Assembly (NCBI GenBank): GCA_964547485.1
Contig: CAZJNU010000147.1
Coordinates: 1-5,455, forward strand
Length of the DNA: 5,455 bases
Source of the DNA: JACJWR01 sp964547485
GTDB taxonomy: Bacteria; Actinomycetota; Actinomycetes; S36-B12; UBA10799
Direction of reading: 5' to 3'
Part shown: positions 1 to 5,446 of the stretch, in pieces
Layout of the letters: each line of letters opens with the position of its first letter
How positions within the stretch are numbered: the stretch's first letter is position 1
Notes under the pieces: model-generated
Told to the model about the DNA's origin: nothing
What the model saw: the letters and a program-made list of their open reading frames with translations, nothing else
The model's database searches: none
Program-made: the position numbers and the translations under genes

Positions 1-235
1 CCGGTTCGTCGGTCGACTCCGGCAGGGTCAGCACGACGCCCACTCCGAGTTCACCGTACAGCCGCATCAGCCGGCTCACCTGCAAGCCCAACTCCCCGGA
101 CTCCAGGTCCCCCACATAGTCCCGGCTGACACCGATCCGGTCCGCGATTTCGGCCTGGGACCAGCCGCGGCGGCGGCGTGCTGCGACCAGCGCAGACGAC
201 AGGTCCCGCGCCTTGCGCGCATGCACCTTCGCCAT
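1..235 (-). CDS. HipB/Y4mF-like XRE-family helix-turn-helix regulator, partial (C-terminus beyond left edge)
   Basis: The minus strand reads open from ATG at 235 to the left edge, giving 78 codons with no stop. The product begins MAKVHARKARDLSSALVAAR and carries a Cro/C1-type helix-turn-helix at about residues 14-60: a basic RRRRG, then WSQAEIADRIGVSRDYVGDL as the two DNA-binding helices, then LESGELGLQVSRLMRLYGEL and a hydrophobic GVGVVLTL strand. The sequence RDYVGDLESGELGLQVSRLM followed by a short beta-strand is typical of HipB and Y4mF antitoxins, which repress their own operon and neutralise a HipA-like kinase encoded just downstream. By that rule a hipA-like gene is expected left of the window, which I infer and cannot see. 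The start is supported by a GGAGAGGA ribosome binding site at 240-247, four to five bases upstream. A -10-like box and inverted repeats lie further upstream, suggesting autoregulation. It could instead be a solitary XRE regulator. The DNA-binding fold is secure; the toxin-antitoxin role is not. Confidence 0.85.
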   Translation of the reverse strand, partial: MAKVHARKARDLSSALVAARRRRGWSQAEIADRIGVSRDYVGDLESGELGLQVSRLMRLYGELGVGVVLTLPESTDEP

Positions 236-239
236 GGTG

Positions 240-247
240 TCCTCTCC
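240..247 (-). promoter_or_regulatory. Ribosome binding site of the HipB-like gene
   Basis: The minus strand reads GGAGAGGA then CACC before the ATG at 235. This purine-rich Shine-Dalgarno match fixes the start of the partial regulator, whose frame is open at the left edge. Confidence 0.7.
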
Positions 248-276
248 AGTCCCAAGCCATTCACTACCGTGTGGGG

Positions 277-282
277 ATTTTA
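277..282 (-). promoter_or_regulatory. Candidate -10 box of the HipB-like gene
   Basis: The minus strand reads TAAAAT, five of six matches to TATAAT, in otherwise GC-rich DNA about 42 bases before the start codon. No good -35 hexamer lies 16-19 bases further upstream; that space is occupied by the inverted repeat at 283-315. A promoter with its upstream half covered by operator half-sites would fit an autorepressed regulator. The assignment rests on sequence resemblance only. Confidence 0.4.
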
Positions 283-315
283 CCGCATGCCCCGTATGCG
301 GGTATTCTCCCGCAT
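283..315. promoter_or_regulatory. Candidate operator: three CCGCAT-type half-sites upstream of the HipB-like gene
   Basis: On the plus strand CCGCAT is at 283-288, ATGCGGG at 296-302 and CCCGCAT at 309-315. The last two form a perfect 7-bp inverted repeat with a 6-base spacer (TATTCT). The first two form a 6-bp inverted repeat with a 7-base spacer. The cluster abuts the -10-like box at 277-282 and would cover the -35 region of the HipB-like gene. XRE regulators of toxin-antitoxin loci commonly bind paired inverted repeats in their own promoter, so an operator is the simplest reading. A terminator is less likely: no T-run follows on either strand, and the site is far from the upstream gene's end. 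Confidence 0.5.
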
Positions 316-440
316 CAACTATCGCGCAAAGCGGGCAAGGGACTCGGGCAATTCCTGGGGGGCCGTCTCAACTATTCGGGTTGGACTACCTGATCCCACA
401 TCTCTGCAGGCCAAGGGCAACGGTTAGCCCAGATCTCCTA

Positions 441-465
441 CCTGCGCCGAACAAGGTGGCGCCGG
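441..465 (-). terminator. Weak hairpin downstream of the calpain-like protease gene
   Basis: GCGCC at 444-448 pairs with GGCGC at 458-462 around a 9-base loop, and CC/GG at 441-442 and 464-465 extend the stem past one mismatch. It lies 15-40 bases past the stop of the gene at 481-1962. There is no U-tract, so it is at best a non-canonical actinobacterial terminator. The rest of 316-440 shows only minor direct repeats (TCAACTAT at 315 and 368; CGGGCAA at 332 and 345) and no gene that I can support. Confidence 0.25.
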
Positions 466-480
466 GGGGGGTGACACGGG

Positions 481-1962
481 TCAGCCGACTGGGATCGGGG
501 ATCCCCAGTTCACTCGGCCGGGGCCGAAGTTGGCATCCGGGATGCGGTCCGCCCAGATCGACGCCAACGGCAACGTGACGAGGCCATCATTGGTTCCGTC
601 GTTGTAGCCGTTCCGGCTGCCATCGGTTCCCCACGGGTTGCGAAGAACTACCGAAGTGACCACACCGCCCACCCGGTTCACCGCCCACAGGGTGTAAGCG
701 TGCACCCCACCGACGGTTGAAACCCGAGGTGTCAACGACAGCGTTACCGGTCGCGCCGCCGCCAGCGCGTTGCCGAGCTTGACCCCGAGGTCGGCTTGTG
801 ACACGGCATATTCGCCGATCAACGGCGTGCCGGTGTTCGACGATCCGAATCCTGCGAACGACACGGTCGATGACGTTGAGGTCAACACCCAGTAGCGCGG
901 ATTGGCCGCCGGCGAGGCGAAGTGGGCGATCGCCTTCTCCGCGATGGCTACCCAGATGGAGTTGGCGGCGCCGGGTCCGGCCTGGGCGAGTACACCGCCG
1001 CGCAGGTACAGCAGGTCGTCATCGACGCGGAAGTACCGACCACCCAGCCGGACGCCGTAGGTGCTGTCGCCGAAATCGACCATCGCCGAACGCACGGCCC
1101 AGTTCGACCCGCCGGCACTGCGCCCGGCCAGCGCCGCCAACGCGGACACCGTCTTGCAGTCGTTGATCCGGCCCTGATTCACGTCGGTGGCCCGAGGACC
1201 GGTGGCGGAGAACAGTGGACGCCCTACCGAGCGGGAGTAGTAGGCGCCGATCGGGGCATTGCGGTCGGTGGGCGACGACGGCAGCGCCGGATCGGGGATT
1301 CGGTCCCCGTTGAGCGAGCGATCCGCACCGTTGGTGAAGCTGACCACCGGGTTGACGGAGTCGGCACCAGAGTGCCCGACCACCCGATCGCTGTCCGGGC
1401 CAGAAGAATCGAACCAAAAGCTGTCCTGCCCCAGGTTGTCCAGCATCGAATCCGTGTAGGCGGCGTCCATGGCGATCAGGACGTCGTCGTCGCCACCGCC
1501 ACGAAGTTCGTCGGTGTGCGAATCCCCGTTCAGCCAGTCCCGACCCGGTCCGCCGAGCAGTCGATCGTTGCCAGACCCACCGCGCAACATATCGTCACGA
1601 TTGCCGCCGGTCAGCGAATCGTCGCCGCCACCTCCGAACGCCGCGACTACCAGGTCCAACCCCTGCGCATTGAACACGTCATTGCGGGGGCTACCCACGA
1701 AGGTCACCTTGGTGAACCCGCGGTCGGCGAACGCCCGGGAAGTGTTCGCGCCTAAGTCCACGACCGTGATGAGCCCGCCAGCATGGGTCACGCGGACCGT
1801 CGTCGCCCCGGGCCCGGCGGTGATGGTCAGATTGCCGTTCACCCCGGCATAGCCGGCGATCGCGGCCTGGGAAGGTCCGGCTGCGAGCACGCCGCCAGCC
1901 ATCGTCGCGACGGTCATTGCTGTGGCGGCCATCGCGGCAACTGACTTCTTATGAGCAGGCAC
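481..1962 (-). CDS. Secreted RTX-repeat calpain-like (C2 family) cysteine protease
   Basis: This 493-residue protein begins with a Sec signal peptide: K5-K6, a hydrophobic stretch at about 8-28, and likely cleavage after A33 or A34. Residues 40-98 are beta-rich. Residues 110-163 are six uninterrupted nonapeptides of the RTX calcium-binding type (GGxGxDxLx), for example GGSGNDRLL and GGPGRDWLN, with a degenerate copy at 90-98. Residues about 235-485 match the calpain protease core. The catalytic Cys269 is in NQGRINDCKTVSALAALA, His421 in GGVHAYTLWAVN, and Asn442 in VVLRNPWG. The segment SIWVAIAEKAIAHF (335-348) matches the conserved calpain LW..LLEKAYA block. The protein is therefore probably an exported, calcium-dependent endopeptidase; its substrate is unknown. 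The usual GDCW around the cysteine is NDCK here. The start is GTG at 1962, with a GGGGTGG-like site upstream; starting at Met11 would remove the charged end of the signal peptide. Its 5' end is 156 bases from the stop of the CoA-transferase gene, so co-transcription is possible but unproven. Confidence 0.88.
   Translation of the reverse strand: MPAHKKSVAAMAATAMTVATMAGGVLAAGPSQAAIAGYAGVNGNLTITAGPGATTVRVTHAGGLITVVDLGANTSRAFADRGFTKVTFVGSPRNDVFNAQGLDLVVAAFGGGGDDSLTGGNRDDMLRGGSGNDRLLGGPGRDWLNGDSHTDELRGGGDDDVLIAMDAAYTDSMLDNLGQDSFWFDSSGPDSDRVVGHSGADSVNPVVSFTNGADRSLNGDRIPDPALPSSPTDRNAPIGAYYSRSVGRPLFSATGPRATDVNQGRINDCKTVSALAALAGRSAGGSNWAVRSAMVDFGDSTYGVRLGGRYFRVDDDLLYLRGGVLAQAGPGAANSIWVAIAEKAIAHFASPAANPRYWVLTSTSSTVSFAGFGSSNTGTPLIGEYAVSQADLGVKLGNALAAARPVTLSLTPRVSTVGGVHAYTLWAVNRVGGVVTSVVLRNPWGTDGSRNGYNDGTNDGLVTLPLASIWADRIPDANFGPGRVNWGSPIPVG
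1474..1635 (-). repeat. RTX nonapeptide-encoding block (six tandem 27-base units)
   Basis: The DNA encodes six consecutive nine-residue units at residues 110-163 of the calpain-like protein: GGGGDDSLT, GGNRDDMLR, GGSGNDRLL, GGPGRDWLN, GDSHTDELR and GGGDDDVLI. Units two to four follow the GGxGxDxLx rule closely, while units five and six are degenerate. In this family such repeats fold into a parallel beta-roll when they bind calcium outside the cell. The nucleotide repeats are divergent, so this is an old protein repeat rather than a recent duplication. Confidence 0.85.
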
Positions 1963-1988
1963 AACGCCACCCCGCAGTTCGTTGTCGT

Positions 1989-2003
1989 CGCGGACACTCC
2001 GCG
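1989..2003. other. Perfect 6-bp hairpin upstream of the calpain-like gene
   Basis: CGCGGA at 1989-1994 and TCCGCG at 1998-2003 form a perfect inverted repeat with a 3-base loop, 27 bases before the GTG start at 1962. It could be part of the 5' untranslated RNA or a protein-binding site. No T-run follows it on the minus strand. A short GC-rich palindrome like this can arise by chance in such DNA. Confidence 0.25.
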
Positions 2004-2076
2004 GGGCTCACGATTCCAGTCGGCCCCCGTGGACGCAAACGCCCTGCGCGGTCCGCCGAGGGACAGTCCACCCATT

Positions 2077-2092
2077 TGCCGCAGCAGCGGCA
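2077..2092 (-). terminator. Candidate hairpin terminator of the CoA-transferase gene
   Basis: TGCCGC at 2077-2082 and GCGGCA at 2087-2092 make a perfect 6-bp stem with a 4-base loop, 27 bases past the stop codon of the gene at 2119-3345. Its place suits a terminator, but on the minus strand it is followed by AAATGGG rather than a U-tract. If it does not terminate, the calpain-like gene could be read from the CoA-transferase promoter. Confidence 0.35.
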
Positions 2093-2118
2093 GGCACTCG
2101 AGTACCAACCCCGACGAC

Positions 2119-3345
2119 TCAGGCGAGTCCCATGTCGGTGGCGGCCTGCCGCAGCGACTCCCGGGCATCGGGATGGGCTGCCCGTTCGATCAGCTCGGCG
2201 GCCTGCTCGCGCTGGCTGCGCCCCCACAGATGCGCTGTGCCCTGTTCGGTGACAACAGCTGTCTGCTGGAAGCTGGTCACCGGGAAGCCGAGGATCGGCA
2301 CGATCGTCGAGGAGTTGCTCTTGGCGTGCCATGACGAGAGCGCGATGAATGCCTGGCCGCCCGGTGCGTGCATGGCGCCGACGATGAAGTCGGTCTGGCC
2401 TCCGAAACCGGAGAAGATCTGCCCTTTCACCCGGCTCGCATTGGCCTGTCCGAAGAGGTCGACTTGCAGGGCGGCATTCACGGAGGTCATTTGCGGTAGC
2501 CGTTCGATCGTCCCCGGCTCGTTGGTCCGTTCGGTGCGCAGGAGTCTGACCCGGGAGTTCTCATCCACCCACCGGTACAACTCCTCGCTGCCGAAGATGA
2601 AGCTGCTGACGATTGGTCGTTCCTGGCTCAACGCGCCGGACCGCTCCAACGCCAGCACGCCGTCGGAGAACATCTCCGACCAGATGCTCAACTCGCGGTG
2701 CTCCTTCACCGACGCCAACACAGCATCGGGTACCGAACCGATCCCCAACTGCAGCGTCGATCCATCCAGGATCATCGAGGCGACGTTCTCACCGATCGCC
2801 AAGCTGGTGTCGTCCGGCGGCCGCGGACTCACCTGCGCGAGCGGCTCATCCACCTCCACCAAGTAGTCGAACTCGCGAAGGAGCATCTCGCCGTCGCCGT
2901 AGACGTAGGGCATCTGCGGATTGACCATGCCGATAACCAGACCGCCGCGCCCGCGGACGGCCTCGATCGCCGCTGGCAGCACGTTGACTTCCAGCCCCAG
3001 GCTCACCTGACCGTTCACAATCCGGCTCGTGTGCAACAGCACCACATCGGGTAGCAAATGGTGCCCGAACAACAGTGGGACCATTGACAACCGGCACGGG
3101 ATGTAGCGCAGCCCGGCCCGACGACGCATGGTTGGCCCGACGAACGTGGTCTCGAGGGTGACCCCCGGTCGGTCCGGAAGCGGGCACTGGGCGTTCAGGA
3201 TGTGGACGGTGTACGTCTCCTGGGCGGCATCCAGCGCTTCCAGCAGCGGCACGGGCGAGGAGAAGTTGCCCGAGACGACGGCCCGAGCCCCCGGCTTCAG
3301 ACGCTCAAGCACGGCTTGGATCCGTTCGAGACTGACAATGTTCAT
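2119..3345 (-). CDS. Acetyl-CoA hydrolase/CoA-transferase family protein (4-hydroxybutyrate/butyrate CoA-transferase-like)
   Basis: This 408-residue cytoplasmic protein contains both halves of the acetyl-CoA hydrolase/transferase fold. The N-terminal half includes GARAVVSGNFSSPVPLLEAL (19-38) and the conserved NPQMPYVYGDGE (142-153). A central LQLGIGSVPDAVL motif lies at 198-210. The catalytic glutamate is Glu224 in SIWSEMFSDGV; in this family it forms a glutamyl-CoA thioester. The C-terminal half has FSGFGGQTDFIVGA (311-324) followed by GGQAFIALSS, the TEQGTAHLWGRSQREQAAELI block (366-386) and AAHPDARESL. Such enzymes move CoA between a short-chain acyl-CoA and a free carboxylate such as acetate, or hydrolyse it; the natural acyl group cannot be read here. 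At 408 residues it is slightly shorter than family members of about 430-440, mostly at the N-terminus. The ATG at 3345 has only a weak ribosome binding site (GTGAG) and is preceded by an inverted repeat. It stands alone on its strand, divergent from the subtilisin gene. Confidence 0.9.
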   Translation of the reverse strand: MNIVSLERIQAVLERLKPGARAVVSGNFSSPVPLLEALDAAQETYTVHILNAQCPLPDRPGVTLETTFVGPTMRRRAGLRYIPCRLSMVPLLFGHHLLPDVVLLHTSRIVNGQVSLGLEVNVLPAAIEAVRGRGGLVIGMVNPQMPYVYGDGEMLLREFDYLVEVDEPLAQVSPRPPDDTSLAIGENVASMILDGSTLQLGIGSVPDAVLASVKEHRELSIWSEMFSDGVLALERSGALSQERPIVSSFIFGSEELYRWVDENSRVRLLRTERTNEPGTIERLPQMTSVNAALQVDLFGQANASRVKGQIFSGFGGQTDFIVGAMHAPGGQAFIALSSWHAKSNSSTIVPILGFPVTSFQQTAVVTEQGTAHLWGRSQREQAAELIERAAHPDARESLRQAATDMGLA

Positions 3346-3353
3346 AACTCACA

Positions 3354-3387
3354 TCATTGCGGGTCGGGTCCGCTGATCACGCAATGA
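3354..3387. promoter_or_regulatory. 8-bp perfect inverted repeat abutting the CoA-transferase start
   Basis: TCATTGCG at 3354-3361 and CGCAATGA at 3380-3387 are perfect inverted copies separated by 18 bases, with a TGATCA palindrome (3374-3379) inside the spacer. The near arm ends eight bases before the ATG at 3345. As DNA it could be an operator, with half-site centres 26 bp apart. As RNA on the minus strand it would form a hairpin just 5' of the weak GTGAG ribosome binding site. The sequence does not decide between the two. Confidence 0.4.
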
Positions 3388-3404
3388 GGGTCCCTCTGAA
3401 TCGG

Positions 3405-3427
3405 CCTGGCTGACGCCCGTGGCCAGG
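3405..3427. other. 6-bp inverted repeat in the divergent intergenic region
   Basis: CCTGGC at 3405-3410 and GCCAGG at 3422-3427 are inverted copies 11 bases apart, between the divergent CoA-transferase and subtilisin genes. It might be a regulator site, but a 6-bp match is weak evidence in GC-rich DNA. Confidence 0.2.
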
Positions 3428-3506
3428 TTGTCGGCGCGAGGCCGAGATGTGGGCAATTTCACCAGGTCCGTCCAATCCGTAGTCGTCGCGGCAGTCCCTC
3501 GCCGCG

Positions 3507-3512
3507 TAGACT
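3507..3512 (+). promoter_or_regulatory. Candidate -10 box of the subtilisin-like protease gene
   Basis: TAGACT matches the TANNNT pattern of actinobacterial -10 boxes and lies 25 bases before the ATG at 3538, which would give a 5' leader of about 19 bases. No convincing TTGACA-like -35 is seen 16-19 bases upstream, so this is a possible extended or activator-dependent promoter. Confidence 0.35.
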
Positions 3513-3523
3513 CGCGGACGGCC

Positions 3524-3532
3524 GGAGGGAGG
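3524..3532 (+). promoter_or_regulatory. Ribosome binding site of the subtilisin-like gene
   Basis: GGAGGGAGG lies five bases before the ATG at 3538. It is the strongest Shine-Dalgarno sequence in the window and fixes this start, which also supplies an intact signal peptide. Confidence 0.8.
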
Positions 3533-3537
3533 CCGTC

Positions 3538-5397
3538 ATGTTCGGACGTCACCGGCGCACGCCAGTCGTGCTGCTCGGCTGCGCCTCGCTGGTGGCATCG
3601 GTGCTTCTCGTCGCACCGGCCAGCTATGCATCCCCGCCGGGGGCCGTCACCGCCACAGCCCCTCGGCAGGGCCTCCCGGATCCGGCCGCCGCCGATCCAG
3701 CCGTGTTGCCGCCTGCAGACATCAGCCTGCAGCAAGATCCAGCCCAGCTCGCGGGGGCGGTCAGTGCTGGCGATCCGGCAACGGTCGCGGTGGCCACGGT
3801 GGACAGCTCTGGAAAGTTGGTCATCCGCGACACCCCGGTGCAGGGGCCCGAGCAAGCGGCAGCGGTGATCGCCAGGGCGCAGGACGACCCCGCCGCCTTG
3901 TCCGTCGGCATCACCACGCGGGTGACCGCGCTGGCAGAATCGAGGCTGGCCGCCGCGCCGCCGGTCGTCACCGACCCGCGTCGTGCCGAGCAGTGGGCGC
4001 TCGACACGTTGGGAGCGGAGTCCGCCTGGCGGGTGGCAAGCGGGAGCGGACAGCTGATCGCCGTCGTCGACAGCGGTGTGAAACCGGATCATCCCGATCT
4101 CGCCGGAAGGGTGTTACCCGGGATCGACTACATTCGCCGATCCGCCGGCCAGCCCTATGTCGGCTCCGCTATCGACCCGCTTGGACACGGCACGCATGTC
4201 GCGGGCATCGTCGCGGCGACAGCGGGCAACGGGGTCGGAATCGCCGGTCTGGCTCCCGGCGCCGCAATTCTGCCTGTTCGGGTGCTCGACTCCACCGGGT
4301 CGGGGGCCTCCAGCGATGTTGCCCGCGGCATCATCTGGGCCGCCGATCACGGTGCCACGGTCATCAATCTCTCCCTCGGTGCGGACGTGGATCGGGCAGA
4401 CAAACCAGCAGACCCGACCATGCGCACTGCCGTGCAGTACGCAGTCGGCAGAGGTATCCCGGTCGCCGCAGCGGCCGGTAACGAGCGGCTGGAGGGTAAC
4501 GCTCCCAGCTATCCGGCCGCCTATCCCGAAGTTATCGCGGTCGCGGCGACCGATCGGCGTGGCAGTCCTGGCTGGTTCTCCACTAGCGGTGCTTATGTGG
4601 ATCTCGCTGCTCCAGGGGTGGATATCCTCTCCACCGTCCCAAGCGGCTACCACTCGCAGGAGGGCACCTCGATGGCCACGCCCTACGTGGCCGCTGCGCT
4701 CGGATTGCTTCGCGAGCGGTACCCTGCGGATTCCCCCGCCCAACTTCAGGCGAGGCTGGAGAGCACCGCCACCGATGTGGCCGCACCGGGGCGTGATCAG
4801 GAGACCGGGCTCGGCTTGATCAACCCTGATCGGGCGTTGGGCTCACCGGTCACGGACTTTTCCGCGGCTCCCGCAATAACTGGTCAGCCACGGTCGGTCG
4901 CTGTGCCCCTGGGCGCCCCCTTCTCGCTGGCCATCGAAGCGCGCGGCGTCACCGATGTGCACTGGGAGCGACAGACCGCCTCCGGCTGGAAGGTGGTGGC
5001 CGGTGCTGCTGCGTTGCGCTGGTCTCTTCCTCGGGCCGCCCTCGGCCACACCGGCTGGTATCGGGCGGTGGTGGCCAACGGCAATGGTGTGCGGACCTCC
5101 AGCAGGGTCGCGCTGTTCGTGCTGACGGTCCCCACCGTGCTGCGCCAGCCGGTCGGGGTGAAGGCCCACGGACCGGCGCAGGTAGGCCTTGTCGCCACGG
5201 CTTCGGGCACTCCGGCTGTCAGCCAACGATGGCAGGTCTCCGTCAACAACGGCGTCAGCTGGCAGTGGATCGCAGGGGCGCGCTCCAACCGTTTGTCGGT
5301 CGTTCCACGATTCCGCCCGGCTATCTACCGAGCCGTCTTCGTGAACACCCAGGGACGAGCCATCACCCGCCCGGCAGTGGTTCAACGGACAGCCTGA
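3538..5397 (+). CDS. Secreted S8 family subtilisin-like serine protease with two C-terminal Ig-like domains
   Basis: This 619-residue protein starts with a Sec signal peptide: basic GRHRR (3-7), a hydrophobic core at 9-27, and likely cleavage after A31 in ASYA. Residues 32-145 form an Ala/Pro-rich propeptide. The subtilase catalytic domain spans about 148-435 with all active-site residues: Asp178 in IAVVDSGV, His217 in GHGTHVAGI, oxyanion Asn315 in AAAGNE and Ser378 in GTSMATP. The tail holds two diverged Ig-like repeats, about 446-530 and 531-619. Each has a W-x(8-11)-W core strand pair and a (G/I)YRAV-type strand, with GWYRAVVANGNG in the first and IYRAVFVNTQG in the second. The Ig cysteines are replaced by small residues, as is usual in bacterial versions. 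No LPXTG motif or C-terminal membrane helix is present, so release into the medium is likely. The enzyme should be an autoprocessed endopeptidase with broad specificity, and the Ig-like tail may bind substrate or the cell surface. It is transcribed away from the CoA-transferase gene. Confidence 0.93.
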   Translation: MFGRHRRTPVVLLGCASLVASVLLVAPASYASPPGAVTATAPRQGLPDPAAADPAVLPPADISLQQDPAQLAGAVSAGDPATVAVATVDSSGKLVIRDTPVQGPEQAAAVIARAQDDPAALSVGITTRVTALAESRLAAAPPVVTDPRRAEQWALDTLGAESAWRVASGSGQLIAVVDSGVKPDHPDLAGRVLPGIDYIRRSAGQPYVGSAIDPLGHGTHVAGIVAATAGNGVGIAGLAPGAAILPVRVLDSTGSGASSDVARGIIWAADHGATVINLSLGADVDRADKPADPTMRTAVQYAVGRGIPVAAAAGNERLEGNAPSYPAAYPEVIAVAATDRRGSPGWFSTSGAYVDLAAPGVDILSTVPSGYHSQEGTSMATPYVAAALGLLRERYPADSPAQLQARLESTATDVAAPGRDQETGLGLINPDRALGSPVTDFSAAPAITGQPRSVAVPLGAPFSLAIEARGVTDVHWERQTASGWKVVAGAAALRWSLPRAALGHTGWYRAVVANGNGVRTSSRVALFVLTVPTVLRQPVGVKAHGPAQVGLVATASGTPAVSQRWQVSVNNGVSWQWIAGARSNRLSVVPRFRPAIYRAVFVNTQGRAITRPAVVQRTA

Positions 5398-5402
5398 GGC
5401 TC

Positions 5403-5420
5403 GCGGCGGTGGCCTGCCGC
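5403..5420 (+). terminator. Candidate hairpin terminator after the subtilisin-like gene
   Basis: GCGGCG at 5403-5408 pairs with TGCCGC at 5415-5420 (one G-U pair) around a 6-base loop, starting five bases past the stop codon. A further small AGCC-TGA-GGCT palindrome spans the stop codon itself (5391-5401). There is no U-tract, so efficiency is uncertain. Confidence 0.35.
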
Positions 5421-5440
5421 TGGCGGACTCACCCGTTCAG

Positions 5441-5446
5441 TAGTCT
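5441..5446 (+). promoter_or_regulatory. Possible -10 box for a gene starting at the right edge
   Basis: TAGTCT fits the actinobacterial TANNNT pattern and is followed by GACCCA and then GTG at 5453-5455. That is the spacing expected if transcription and translation begin at the same G, as in leaderless genes. No -35 is visible and the coding region is outside the window, so this is only suggestive. Confidence 0.2.

Noticed and set aside
51..260. A 69-codon minus-strand frame overlapping the HipB-like gene
   Set aside because: It overlaps a clear helix-turn-helix gene in another frame, is Gly/Pro/Arg-rich and has no motif. The true gene is the frame starting at 235 that is open at the left edge.
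316..440. Gene-free stretch searched for a tRNA or small RNA
   Set aside because: I found no cloverleaf, strong hairpin or promoter pair; only short direct repeats are present.
1474..1635. Tandem 27-base units considered as a CRISPR or satellite repeat
   Set aside because: The units are in frame and contiguous, encode RTX nonapeptides and differ at the nucleotide level; there are no spacers.
922..1755. A 277-codon open frame on the plus strand opposite the calpain-like gene
   Set aside because: It runs antisense to the RTX and protease domains; its Arg/Val/Gly-rich content is typical of a shadow frame, and no motif is visible.
1982..2866. A 294-codon open frame on the plus strand opposite the CoA-transferase
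   Set aside because: It is a Ser/Arg/Pro-rich antisense shadow of a gene with conserved family motifs, and has no domain or convincing ribosome binding site.
3568..3582. Lipobox-like LLGC near residue 15 of the subtilisin protein
   Set aside because: The hydrophobic stretch before the cysteine is too short for a lipoprotein signal, and a better type I cleavage site (ASYA) follows at residue 31.
3349..4092. A 247-codon open frame on the minus strand overlapping the subtilisin gene start
   Set aside because: It is antisense to the signal peptide, propeptide and start of the catalytic domain of a well-supported gene, has Arg/Gly-rich low-complexity content, and shows no recognisable motif. Long antisense frames are expected in GC-rich DNA.
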